From Thalassobius sp965218685 (lineage in GTDB: Bacteria; Pseudomonadota; Alphaproteobacteria; Rhodobacterales; Rhodobacteraceae): a stretch of DNA of 64,000 nucleotides. The position numbers were made by a program, and so were the translations under genes. A model generated the notes under the pieces. It saw only the letters and a list, made by a program, of their open reading frames with translations. It searched no databases and was not told the DNA's origin. Below are positions 44,558 to 52,899 of this stretch, piece after piece; position 1 is the first letter of the stretch; each line of letters opens with the position of its first letter. The stretch covers positions 682,001 through 746,000 of the forward strand of contig NZ_OZ244657.1 of the NCBI RefSeq assembly GCF_965218685.1, given 5' to 3'.

Positions 44558-45046
44558 TCAGTTCCGCGAGATGCGGTAGCCGTTGTCCTTCAGGCAGCTG
44601 ATCGAATAGCCCTTTTTGCGCTTGTTGTTCTCGAAGAATGCGATCTTGCAGTGCTTGGGCAGACGGTGGGCATATTCATAGTTCCGACGCAGGCACCCGC
44701 GGGCCAGATAGCGCTGATTGCCATCCGGGGTCCAAAAGACACGGCGACATTGGGCAGGCAAGCTGAATCGGTGCGAGCGGTGATCCCAGTCGCGGGTGCT
44801 GCGGGGATCATGGCGGCGGTCGAAATAGACCCGGTCGTCATCATAGGCCCGGCCTGGGCGCACAGTTGGCTGCGGTGCGGGTCGGTGGTGATCCTTGTCG
44901 TCCAGCGCTTTGCCGATGATGACCAGCGCGGTTGCCCCCGCAAGAAAGCGGACCAGGTCGTCGCTGTCGGCTTTGGCGGGGACGGCGCTCAGGCCGGTCA
45001 CGGCGATCGAGGCCGCCAGGATCGAGGCGATGAATTTGCGGGACAT
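44558..45046 (-). CDS. secreted basic protein of unknown function
   Basis: This 162-residue protein has a signal peptide to about residue 26 (VPAKA), a short hydrophobic stretch (about 33-46) and a basic, histidine- and arginine-rich central part. The C-terminal segment has four cysteines (CRRVFW, GCLRR, HCKIAF, SCLKDNG) suggesting two disulfides. I recognise no family with a known function. It is divergent from the gene at 45231 across 184 bp. Confidence 0.7.
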   Translation of the reverse strand: MSRKFIASILAASIAVTGLSAVPAKADSDDLVRFLAGATALVIIGKALDDKDHHRPAPQPTVRPGRAYDDDRVYFDRRHDPRSTRDWDHRSHRFSLPAQCRRVFWTPDGNQRYLARGCLRRNYEYAHRLPKHCKIAFFENNKRKKGYSISCLKDNGYRISRN

Positions 45047-45230
45047 GGTGTATCCTCTCGGTTGGTTTCATATGTCCTGCCCGTTTGCGGTGCGACGCAT
45101 CGAGCGGTGTAAGGCCAACCTGGCCGCTGGGGGTGAAATCGCTCAATAACGCCGCTTTGCTATCCGATATCACGCGCGGCAAACCCCTTTGGTTATTGAA
45201 TATCGCGCTGGTCCCGCGCATTGTCGGGTC

Positions 45231-45524
45231 ATGAGGAAAATGCTTGCCATACCCCTGAGTTTACTGCTGCTGGCCGCGGCCATGCCCGCCGCCGCAAGTG
45301 AGAAATGTTTCGCCGATTACAAGGCTAAGCAAGACAACCCCTTGCGCCTGCACTACGGTGTGGTCCGATTAGAGGGGCCCTGCGATGCCGGGGCCGCCCG
45401 TTCTGAGGTCGCGGCGCGCCTGTCGCGCGAAGGGTGGGTTTTGCTTAATATCCTGTCGGTTTTCGACAAGGATGGCCTGAAGGAAAGGAAAGCAAGTGCA
45501 GGACGGTATTTCCTCCGCTTCTGA
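45231..45524 (+). CDS. small periplasmic protein of unknown function
   Basis: This 97-residue protein has a clear signal peptide (MRKMLAIPLSLLLLAAAMPA, cleavage near residue 23) and a short mature domain with two cysteines. The ATG at 45231 is preferred; the frame is open upstream without a binding site. It overlaps the following membrane winged-helix gene by 29 nt, so the two are translationally linked and probably act together. Confidence 0.7.
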   Translation: MRKMLAIPLSLLLLAAAMPAAASEKCFADYKAKQDNPLRLHYGVVRLEGPCDAGAARSEVAARLSREGWVLLNILSVFDKDGLKERKASAGRYFLRF

Positions 45525-46200
45525 GATCCGGCGGTCGGGCAGTCGTTTGGTCGTGATCGGCATCGCTTGTATTGTCGCCATTCTGCTGGTGGCCGCGGTC
45601 GTTCTGTTCCTGACGCTGCCCGATGCCAACGCCTTTAACGCTCGGGTCGAACGGATTTTCATCGAAAATGACCTGCTGACCGGCCCAGCCGAGATCAAGC
45701 TTCTGGAAATCCTTGCCCAGTCCGGCACCGCATTTTCGGACACGCTGGCCAGTTACCGCGTGGTGATTTTCGTCCTGTTGGTCTTTGCGACAGGCATGCT
45801 GATTGCTGCGCTGGTGTTCCTTGTTGCGCTGGTCACGATGAACCGGCGGATGGCGCAGATTGAACACGCGGGCATTCAGGTCTCCTCGCTGCTTATCTCT
45901 CGCGATGAAAATACGGTCTACCTGAACAACATGGGCTTCAAACTGACCGGCGCCGCGATGGAGACCCTGTCGGTTCTGGCCGAGGCCCGCATGGACGAGG
46001 ACGTGCTGTCCGGTGCTGAAATCGAGGCGATGATCTCGGGCCGCCTGGCCGCTGATTGCGACGAAAGCGCAGGCGCCACGCGCATCAAACGCCTGCGCGA
46101 CACGCTGGGCAACCAAATGGTATCCGAGTTGTTGGTCAAGAACATCGCCCGCAAGGGCTATATGCTGTCGGTGGACAAATCCGTGATCAAGATGCTCTAG
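45496..46200 (+). CDS. membrane protein with C-terminal OmpR-type winged helix
   Basis: This 234-residue protein has two membrane helices (about 18-41 and 88-114) separated by about 45 residues that should face the periplasm, then a cytoplasmic domain from about 130. Residues 135-227 look like an OmpR/PhoB winged helix: LTGAAMETLSVLAE near the first helix, ATRIKRLRDTLG as a recognition helix and VKNIARKGYMLSV as the wing. This is a membrane-bound regulator in the manner of ToxR or CadC but with inverted domain order. The GTG at 45496 follows AAAGGAAAG. Its partner is probably the periplasmic protein encoded just upstream. Confidence 0.65.
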   Translation: MQDGISSASEIRRSGSRLVVIGIACIVAILLVAAVVLFLTLPDANAFNARVERIFIENDLLTGPAEIKLLEILAQSGTAFSDTLASYRVVIFVLLVFATGMLIAALVFLVALVTMNRRMAQIEHAGIQVSSLLISRDENTVYLNNMGFKLTGAAMETLSVLAEARMDEDVLSGAEIEAMISGRLAADCDESAGATRIKRLRDTLGNQMVSELLVKNIARKGYMLSVDKSVIKML

Positions 46201-46205
46201 CGGCT

Positions 46206-47261
46206 TTACCCCTCGCGCAGGGTATCCCCGCGCGAGATCACGGGCTCAAGCGCGATACGGCTGGGGCCGGAACCTTCTCCTTCGATCCGGTCCAGAATGA
46301 TCTGCGCGGCCTTCTCACCAATCTCTGATCGGCAGGCATCCATCGTGGCCAGTTTTTTCGGCAAGCCCTGCAACAGTTCGACCCCGTTGAAACCGGCCAG
46401 ACCGATCTGGTTCGGAATGTCATAGCCCTTTTCGATCAGGTACAGCAGCCCGCCAGCGCCGATCATGTCGTTCGAGTAATACAGGAAGTCCAGGTCGGGA
46501 TTGCGGCTTAGCATCGCCTCGGTCATCTCGCGGCCCTTGGCCAACGCCGATCCGCCCGAATAGAATTCCTGATCGGCAACCTCGACCCCGCCCTTGGCCA
46601 AAGCCTGGGTGAATCCTTCGAACCGCTTACGGGCACGGTGGTCCATCGGCATCTTGGTCCCCATGAAGCCGATGCGCTTATACCCGGCCGCCACGATCGC
46701 CTCGCCGATCTGCTGGCCCGCGCGGCGGTGCGAAATGCCCACACAGCTATCGACCGGTTCGCCGTCCACATCCATGATCTCGATCACCGGGATGCCCGCA
46801 GCGCGCATCATGGCGCGGGCGGCGTCGGAATGCTCCAGCCCCGCGATGATCACGCCCGACGGTCGCCAGGACAGCATCTCGTACAGGACTTTCTCTTCTT
46901 TCTCGGGGCTATAGTCGGTCACGCCGACCACGGGCTGCAGACCTGTGTCTTCCAGCGTGCGGCTGATGCCTGCCATCACCTCGGGGAAAACCATGTTCGA
47001 AAGCGACGGGATGATTACCGCCACCAGATTCACCCGCTGACTGGCCAGCGCCCCGGCGATCTTGTTGGGCACATATCCCAGTTGCTTGGCGGCCTTCAGC
47101 ACCTTTTCCCGCGTGGCCTGGCTGACATCTGTCCGGTTCCGCAGCACGCGACTGACGGTCATTTCGGATACCCCCGATGCCTCGGAGACGTCACGCAGTG
47201 TTAGTGGTCGGTGGTCTGTACGGCTCAAATCAACGTGATCCTTTAAAACAGGCGTCCCCAA
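46206..47261 (-). CDS. LacI-family repressor (GntR-like)
   Basis: This 351-residue repressor has the LacI helix-turn-helix at about residues 20-45 (LTLRDVSEASGVSEMTVSRVL) and a periplasmic-binding-like sugar domain. The overall sequence resembles the gluconate repressor GntR, but no gluconate genes are in the window, so the ligand is inferred. It is convergent with the winged-helix membrane gene (5 nt apart) and divergent from tRNA-Arg. Confidence 0.88.
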   Translation of the reverse strand: MGTPVLKDHVDLSRTDHRPLTLRDVSEASGVSEMTVSRVLRNRTDVSQATREKVLKAAKQLGYVPNKIAGALASQRVNLVAVIIPSLSNMVFPEVMAGISRTLEDTGLQPVVGVTDYSPEKEEKVLYEMLSWRPSGVIIAGLEHSDAARAMMRAAGIPVIEIMDVDGEPVDSCVGISHRRAGQQIGEAIVAAGYKRIGFMGTKMPMDHRARKRFEGFTQALAKGGVEVADQEFYSGGSALAKGREMTEAMLSRNPDLDFLYYSNDMIGAGGLLYLIEKGYDIPNQIGLAGFNGVELLQGLPKKLATMDACRSEIGEKAAQIILDRIEGEGSGPSRIALEPVISRGDTLREG

Positions 47262-47283
47262 GTGTTAGCGCGAACCCGGACTC

Positions 47284-47312
47284 TTGTTCAAGGGACAGCA
47301 TCAAGCTAAGAC
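47284..47312 (+). promoter_or_regulatory. predicted promoter of tRNA-Arg
   Basis: TTGTTC (47284-47289) and TAAGAC (47307-47312) are spaced by 17 bp and end 10 bp before the tRNA, mirroring the promoter layout seen for tRNA-Lys. Prediction only. Confidence 0.45.
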
Positions 47313-47322
47313 GCAGTTACGT

Positions 47323-47399
47323 GGCCCCGTGGCTCAACTGGATAGAGCAGCCCCCTCCTAAGGGGCAGGTTGCAGGTTCGAATCCTGCCGGGGTCGCCA
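47323..47399 (+). tRNA. tRNA-Arg(CCT)
   Basis: This is a complete 77-nt tRNA with encoded CCA. The acceptor stem pairs GGCCCCG (47323-47329) with CGGGGTC (47389-47395), one G-U pair. The anticodon stem GCCCC/GGGGC encloses loop CTCCTAA, anticodon CCT (arginine, AGG). The T arm contains GGTTCGAATCC. An imperfect A+T-rich hairpin with T-tract follows at about 47399-47428 and probably ends transcription. Confidence 0.97.
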
Positions 47400-47724
47400 T
47401 TCATTCGGATTTCCGCATGAATTTTTAGACAGGACCGAGTCGATCAGACACCACCTCTGAGCGAACGATGACTGCCAGATGCCTGAATTTTGTCCGCAAG
47501 CTTGTGCAAATTCTTCGCGTTTGACTGAATTTCAAGCGCCTATTGTGCAGCTGCAGAAAAATCAGATGCCTTTCGTTGACAAAACGCCCCCACCGGCAGC
47601 CCAATAGGCCAAGTCTGGCAACGGCGCCGGCAAGGTAACGAACCTCAACGACCGAGCAATGACGCTCTTTCTGATCTATACGACCGCGCTCAAAGGGGTG
47701 CGATCGGAGCTATGAGAGCAAGTC
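47400..47724. other. intergenic region upstream of the redox cluster
   Basis: This 325-bp stretch holds the tRNA-Arg terminator hairpin and then the leader of the redox cluster, with no gene. A TTGACA at about 47576 is a possible -35 element, but I see no convincing -10. No clear FNR or NnrR site is present. Confidence 0.45.
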
Positions 47725-49731
47725 ATGCAAACGTCCGCAGCGCAAGCCACGCAAGTTTCTTTTGATGCCGCCCCCGACGGGGCGCAGGCCGCCTCGCAGG
47801 TATTGATAATTGGCGCGGGCCCAGTGGGCATCCGTGCTGCGCAGGACCTGGTTCAGCGCGGGCTGCAAGTCACCGTCCTGAGCACCGAGGTCGTCACCCC
47901 CTATAACCGCGTGCGCCTGACGCCGCTGTTGGGGGGCGATGTTCAATTCTCGGATATTTCCTTGCTGGAACAGAAAGATAGCGATCTTCCTTACGCGCTT
48001 CATTCCGGTCAAAGAGTCGTGCAGGTCGATCCGAAAGCCAAGCTGGTCACCACGGCCTCGGGGGCGGTTTGGCCGTACCAGACGCTGGTTATGGCCACCG
48101 GATCGTACGCTTTCATCCCCGGCATTCCCGGTCGCGAGACTCCGGGTGTCTATACCTTCCGCACCGCTGACGACGCCTCGGCGCTGATTGCGCGGTCAAT
48201 CTCGTCGCGTCATGTGGCAGTGATTGGTGGTGGTCTTCTGGGCCTCGAGGCTGCGCGCGGGATGCGCCAGCGCCAATGTAAGGTCACAGTGATCGAGCAC
48301 GAATCCCACCTGATGCCGCGACAACTGGATCAGGTCGCGGGCGCTCAACTGTCCAAGAACATCGAAGAGCTGGACGTCACCGTCCGTACTGGCGTCGCTG
48401 TTAAGGAAATCCTAGGCGAGGATCGCGTGACCGGGCTGATGCTGTCGGACGGAATGCGGGTGGATTGCGATACCGTGATCATTTGCACTGGCGTGCGCCC
48501 AAATATCGAACTTGCCCGTCAGGCGCGACTGCACATCGGCGCGGGCATTACCGTGAACGACCAGATGCAGACCAGCGACCCGTCGATCTACGCCGTCGGT
48601 GAATGCGCCGAGCACCGCGGCCAGCTGTTTGGCCTTGTCGGGCCCGGCTATGCCCAGGCGCAGGTCGCGGCTGATACGATTTCCGGCACGCCCGGCACCT
48701 TCGAAGGCACTGCCCCGACCACCAAGCTAAAGGTTATCGGCGCCGAGGTATTCTCGGTTGGGGCCATCGAGCAGCTTGAGGTTCAGGCCAACGTCCGCAG
48801 CCATGTCTGGCACGAGGGGGACCTTTATCGCCGCATTTTCATCGACCGGGGCAAAATCGTGGGTGCCCTGGCCGTTGGCAAATGGGATCAGGCCAGCCGC
48901 GTTCAGGACGCCGTGCAACAAGGTGCAACCGTATATCCGTGGATGCTGTATCGGTTCCGCAAAAACGGGCTGATCTGGCCGGTCACCGAAGACGCCGCTG
49001 CAGACATGCCCGACAGCGCCACCTTGTGCAACTGCACGGGCGTGACCTGCGGACAGATCCGCGGCGCCATGACGGGCGGCTGCAACACCCCGTCCGAGGT
49101 CAGCGCCCAAACCGGGGCCGGCACCGTTTGCGGCACCTGTGTGCCCCTTCTGGCCGAGATGATTGACGCGGGCGCCAAGCCCCAGCCGATGCCCCTGTGG
49201 AAATCCGTTCTGGGCTTTTCAACGCTGGCCGCACTGATCGCGTTGGTGCCGATCTTACTTGGTTATGTGCCGCTGCCGACCTCGTATGACGCCGACAGCC
49301 TGCGCGTCTGGCTATGGCAGGACAATATCGTCAAACAATACAGCGGCTTTATCCTGCTGAGCCTGACCGTGCTGGCCTTTGGGATCGGGCTGCGAAAACG
49401 CTTTCGTTTCATGGATCGCCTGGGCGGCTTTGACGGCTGGCGACTGGTGCATATCGGTATAGGACTTGGCGCGCTGGCCGGGTTGCTGGCCCATACCGGG
49501 TTCAACATGGGCAGCGGCTGGAACCTGATCCTTGCTGTGTTCTTCATCGGAGCGATCCTGATCGGTTCGGTCGCGGGCCTGGCCACTGGCGGAGACCATG
49601 AGCTGCGCGCCCGCCACATCGGCACTGCTCGCAAACCACCCCGCAAACTGCCCACTTGGCTGCACATCCTGACGCTCTGGCCTCTGCCAGTGCTGATCCT
49701 TTTCCACGTCCTTGCATCCTATGCATTCTGA
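47725..49731 (+). CDS. FAD/[2Fe-2S] oxidoreductase fused to a di-haem-type membrane domain
   Basis: This encodes 668 residues in three parts. Residues 25-420 are a NirB-like NAD(P)H-dependent FAD domain (IIGAGPVG, then VIGGGLLGLEAARG for the second nucleotide). Residues 430-475 are a BFD-type [2Fe-2S] domain with C435-x-C437 and C469-x2-C472. Residues 490-668 are five membrane helices with H576-x13-H590 in helix 3 and H647-x13-H661 in helix 5. This paired spacing matches the b-haem pairs of ferric reductase, NOX and MsrQ domains. NirB normally carries a sirohaem domain instead, which is absent. I infer electron flow from cytosolic NAD(P)H across the membrane. It is the first of five genes in a row. 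Confidence 0.8.
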   Translation: MQTSAAQATQVSFDAAPDGAQAASQVLIIGAGPVGIRAAQDLVQRGLQVTVLSTEVVTPYNRVRLTPLLGGDVQFSDISLLEQKDSDLPYALHSGQRVVQVDPKAKLVTTASGAVWPYQTLVMATGSYAFIPGIPGRETPGVYTFRTADDASALIARSISSRHVAVIGGGLLGLEAARGMRQRQCKVTVIEHESHLMPRQLDQVAGAQLSKNIEELDVTVRTGVAVKEILGEDRVTGLMLSDGMRVDCDTVIICTGVRPNIELARQARLHIGAGITVNDQMQTSDPSIYAVGECAEHRGQLFGLVGPGYAQAQVAADTISGTPGTFEGTAPTTKLKVIGAEVFSVGAIEQLEVQANVRSHVWHEGDLYRRIFIDRGKIVGALAVGKWDQASRVQDAVQQGATVYPWMLYRFRKNGLIWPVTEDAAADMPDSATLCNCTGVTCGQIRGAMTGGCNTPSEVSAQTGAGTVCGTCVPLLAEMIDAGAKPQPMPLWKSVLGFSTLAALIALVPILLGYVPLPTSYDADSLRVWLWQDNIVKQYSGFILLSLTVLAFGIGLRKRFRFMDRLGGFDGWRLVHIGIGLGALAGLLAHTGFNMGSGWNLILAVFFIGAILIGSVAGLATGGDHELRARHIGTARKPPRKLPTWLHILTLWPLPVLILFHVLASYAF

Positions 49732-49744
49732 ACAGGCCCGATAA

Positions 49745-51232
49745 ATGCGCACTTCCCTACTTTGGAGCCTCTGGATCATCGGAACGCTGGCAATCGCCGG
49801 CGCCTTCGCCGCGCGCCTGTATCTGGGCGGGGACAGGACTGCCTTTTTGCCCGGTGAAACCGCTGGCGTGCACCATCAGATCGAACTGGCATGCGAGACC
49901 TGCCACACCTCGGGCGATTTCTCGGATCAGAAAAAGATCAACAAGGACATCAACAAGACCTGCGTGAGCTGCCACAAGGCCGAGCTGAAAGAGGCCGATG
50001 ACAGCCACCCGATCAAGAAATTCAAGAACCCGCGGATGGCCTCGTACTGGGAAAAGATCGATGCGCGGTTTTGCACCTCGTGCCACATCGAGCACCAGCC
50101 CGAGGTGACATTGGCCGGCCTGGTCACCCTACCCGGTGACTTCTGCGTGGCCTGCCATTCAGAAGGCGAACAGGATGTGCGCAAGAACCGCGCCTCGCAC
50201 GCGGGTCTGGAATTCGACACCTGCGCCTCGTCCGGGTGCCACAACTTCCACGACAACCGCGCCCTGTACGAGGATTACCTGGTCAAACATTCCGGCCAAC
50301 CCTGGCTGTCGCAAAGCCCGATGCATGCCGCCGCCGCCGTCGCCCGCGCGGACGATGACATTGCCGTGGACACTGCCACCTATCTGGCCGCGCTGGACGC
50401 CCCGCAGGAATATCGCGACCTTGAAATCGGCGATCATTGGGCAGCCTCGGCCCATGCGGCGGCCGATGTGGGCTGCGCCACCTGCCACGCCAAAGGCGCC
50501 AAAACCCCCGAAGAAATCGAAAGCAAATGGGTCGAAGCCCCGGCCGAGGCTGTCTGCGCAAGCTGCCACAAGGCCGAGAGCAAGACATTTTCCCTGGGCC
50601 GTCACGGTATGCGCCGCCACCCGGAAATCGCCAAGCCGCGCAAGGTCAAGAAGGCTCTGAAAGAGCTGGGCTGGAAGAAACCCCCGGCCGAACTGGTGGC
50701 CGCGATCGAGCGTTTCATCGACGACCCCAGCCCCGCGGGCCAGATGAGCACCGCCGAAGCCCGGGTCAAGCTGCATCCCGATATGGAAGATCTGGATCTG
50801 ACCTGTGCAAGCTGCCACAAGCCGCACGAGCAGGACCTGAAGTTCGCCGCTGTCGATGGCTGCCTGTCCTGCCACGCGGACGAGCACAGCCAAAGCTACA
50901 AGGCCAGCCCGCATTTCGATCTGTGGCGGGCTGAACTGGCCGGTGATTTGCCCGCTGGTTCGGGCGTGACCTGCGCCACCTGCCACATGCCTCAGACCGA
51001 GCGCGGCGGCAAAGTCACCACTAACCATAACCAGAACGACACTCTTCGCCCGAATGCGAAAATGATCCGCCCAGTCTGCATGGACTGTCACAGCCTGGAA
51101 TTTGCCATCGACGCGCTGGCCGATCCCGAGCTGATCAAGCGGAATTTCATGGGCAAACCCGATCGCCATGTCGAAAGCATCGACTGGGCGTTAAGACGCG
51201 TAGCTCCGCCAGAGAAAGGCGCCAACCAATGA
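49745..51232 (+). CDS. membrane-anchored multihaem cytochrome c (about 11 haems)
   Basis: This encodes 495 residues with one N-terminal anchor (residues 5-27). Ten CxxCH sites have cysteines at 50/53, 73/76, 110/113, 134/137, 244/247, 271/274, 354/357, 373/376, 410/413 and 445/448. One CX4CH site lies at 160-166 (C160, C165, H166). The last part (GVTCATCHMPQTERGG ... VCMDCHSLEFA) resembles the hydroxylamine oxidoreductase and octahaem cytochrome superfamily. It should sit in the periplasm and receive electrons from the upstream membrane flavoprotein, 13 nt away. The catalytic haem, if any, is not identifiable by eye. Confidence 0.85.
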   Translation: MRTSLLWSLWIIGTLAIAGAFAARLYLGGDRTAFLPGETAGVHHQIELACETCHTSGDFSDQKKINKDINKTCVSCHKAELKEADDSHPIKKFKNPRMASYWEKIDARFCTSCHIEHQPEVTLAGLVTLPGDFCVACHSEGEQDVRKNRASHAGLEFDTCASSGCHNFHDNRALYEDYLVKHSGQPWLSQSPMHAAAAVARADDDIAVDTATYLAALDAPQEYRDLEIGDHWAASAHAAADVGCATCHAKGAKTPEEIESKWVEAPAEAVCASCHKAESKTFSLGRHGMRRHPEIAKPRKVKKALKELGWKKPPAELVAAIERFIDDPSPAGQMSTAEARVKLHPDMEDLDLTCASCHKPHEQDLKFAAVDGCLSCHADEHSQSYKASPHFDLWRAELAGDLPAGSGVTCATCHMPQTERGGKVTTNHNQNDTLRPNAKMIRPVCMDCHSLEFAIDALADPELIKRNFMGKPDRHVESIDWALRRVAPPEKGANQ

Positions 51233-51282
51233 CCGGCCGAGCCACGCAACCCGCAACCCTAAGGACAACAGGAGAACTGAAT

Positions 51283-51852
51283 ATGGGTGCTAAATTCACA
51301 AAAATCAAAGCCGCAATTCTTGGTGGGGCCGTCGCGATGAGCGCAATGCCCGCAAACGCAGAAGGAATGGAGTACGAAACCGTCACCGACCTGCTGCATC
51401 TGGTCATGAGCTCGGACCGCACGGTCTATACCCGCATGATCGTTAACCGCTTGGCAGTGCAGGAAAAAGTGATCACCGCGTCCGAGCACTTCGTGGACGA
51501 AAAAGCGCTGGTTCTGCCCGCACAGATGTTCCGCTTCGGCGCTGAAATGGTGGCAGAAGAAACCGACGAATTCAGCTATTCTTTGCTGTCGCTGTGGCCG
51601 ATCAACAAACAGAACGCGCCCACCACCCCAATGGAAAAAGAAGGCCTGGAATATATCTCGGCCAACCCCGGTGAGAACTTCTATGGCGAAGAAGAACTGG
51701 GCGGTACGACCTACTTTACCGCTGTCTACCCGGACGTCGCCGTGGCCGAGGCCTGCTGGTCCTGCCACAACAACCACAAAGACACGCCCAAGAACGATTT
51801 CGAAGCGGGCGACGTCATGGGCGGCGTTGTCATCCGCATCCCGATGGACTGA
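51283..51852 (+). CDS. Tll0287-like (DUF3365) monohaem protein
   Basis: This encodes a 189-residue periplasmic protein with a signal peptide (cleavage after about residue 26, ANA) and a Tll0287-like sensor-type domain that binds one c-type haem in C158-W-S-C161-H162 near the C-terminus, followed by the usual GDVMGGVVIRIP ending. Some homologues form the sensory part of histidine kinases; here it is free-standing. The ATG at 51283 follows AGGAGA. It lies in the redox cluster and overlaps the next gene by one base. Confidence 0.85.
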   Translation: MGAKFTKIKAAILGGAVAMSAMPANAEGMEYETVTDLLHLVMSSDRTVYTRMIVNRLAVQEKVITASEHFVDEKALVLPAQMFRFGAEMVAEETDEFSYSLLSLWPINKQNAPTTPMEKEGLEYISANPGENFYGEEELGGTTYFTAVYPDVAVAEACWSCHNNHKDTPKNDFEAGDVMGGVVIRIPMD

Positions 51853-52289
51853 TGCGGCTGTCGGCAACAGTGCTGATACTGGTGTCGGCTTTGCCAGCAA
51901 TGGCAGAGCCGGTCGCCACGCGTAAGGGGATGGACGGTTTCATCACCGTCGATCGCCTGCCCGTGCCGGACCATCCGGCGCTGGCCCAAGGGAGGATCCT
52001 TTGGGGGGACACCTGCCAGAATTGCCACGGCGGAGACAAGCTGACCGGGGCGCCCAAGATTACTTCGACCAAGGCTTGGGACAAACGGATCGCAAAGGGA
52101 ATGGACGTGCTGACCGGCCATGCGATCGAGGGGTTCATCGGACCCAGATATACCGAAATGCCTGCGCGCGGCGGCAACTCGGATCTCAGCGATGCCGAGG
52201 TCAGCCTCGCCACCGCTTTCATGGTTTGGGCAAGCGGCGGCGCAGCCCTTGCCGAAAACTACGCAAACTCTATGAAAACAAAGGACTAG
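51852..52289 (+). CDS. small class I cytochrome c
   Basis: This 145-residue protein has a signal peptide (cleavage near residue 18, AMA), one haem site C55-Q-N-C58-H59 and the axial methionine M103 in RYTEMPARGG. The pattern near the end (SDLSDAEVSLATAFMVW) is like cytochrome c5/c555 family electron carriers. It would move electrons between the multihaem protein or bc1 complex and a partner in the periplasm. Its ATG overlaps the previous stop (TGATG). Confidence 0.88.
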   Translation: MRLSATVLILVSALPAMAEPVATRKGMDGFITVDRLPVPDHPALAQGRILWGDTCQNCHGGDKLTGAPKITSTKAWDKRIAKGMDVLTGHAIEGFIGPRYTEMPARGGNSDLSDAEVSLATAFMVWASGGAALAENYANSMKTKD

Positions 52290-52293
52290 AAAC

Positions 52294-52752
52294 ATGGACG
52301 AGAAAGCAATCACGCTGGTTCAGGAAAGCTTTGCCAAGGTTGTGCCGATCAAGGACGCAGCTGCGGAAATCTTCTATAGCGACCTGTTTGAAACCGCCCC
52401 CGAGGTAAAACCCTACTTCGAAGGCGCCAACATGAAGGACCAGGGATCCAAGCTGATGGCGACCCTGGGCGTTGTGGTCAATGGCCTGCGCGATCTGGAC
52501 AAGATCGTGCCCGTCGCGCAGCAACTGGCGATCAAGCACGTCGACTATGGCGTCAAACCCGAAGATTACGACAAGGTCGGCGCTTCGCTGCTGCGCACTC
52601 TGGAAAAGGGTCTGGGCGATGCCTTCACCCCTGACGTAAAAGAGGCCTGGACCGGTGCTTACACCACCCTGGCCGGCGCCATGATCGCCGCAGCTTACCC
52701 CGCGAATGAGACCGCAGCGCCGAAGAAACCGTTCTGGAAATTCTGGGCGTAA
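52294..52752 (+). CDS. single-domain globin
   Basis: This 152-residue globin has the proximal histidine H82 in LAIKHVDYGV and a candidate distal residue at Q50 (inferred by alignment of the E helix). There is no reductase domain, so it is neither a flavohaemoglobin nor a truncated globin. Lone globins next to redox genes often handle nitric oxide or oxygen. It is cytosolic by sequence, the last gene of the cluster, and is followed by a strong hairpin. Confidence 0.88.
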   Translation: MDEKAITLVQESFAKVVPIKDAAAEIFYSDLFETAPEVKPYFEGANMKDQGSKLMATLGVVVNGLRDLDKIVPVAQQLAIKHVDYGVKPEDYDKVGASLLRTLEKGLGDAFTPDVKEAWTGAYTTLAGAMIAAAYPANETAAPKKPFWKFWA

Positions 52753-52774
52753 GCCTCTGGCAACCTATCGCTTT

Positions 52775-52810
52775 TGACCCGCCCGTGACCTCCGGGCGGG
52801 TCAGCTTTCA
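52775..52810 (+). terminator. terminator after the globin gene
   Basis: A perfect 11-bp stem (TGACCCGCCCG at 52775-52785, CGGGCGGGTCA at 52793-52803) lies 22 nt after the globin stop. The following tract (GCTTTC) is short of T's, but the stem is strong and separates the redox cluster from the ureide genes. Confidence 0.65.
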
Positions 52811-52899
52811 AAAATCCCCTTAAACTGTTGTCTGCCCTGCACGTCTGGAACTTTCCCGCGCTTCAGCCATAGTGGGGAAAACACCCTGCAGGAGCCCTC

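Noticed and set aside
47518..47535. FNR/NnrR-like half-sites TTGAC and TTCAA upstream of the redox cluster
   Set aside because: The spacing between arms is 5 bp, not 4, and the arms are imperfect, so it does not fit an FNR-type site.
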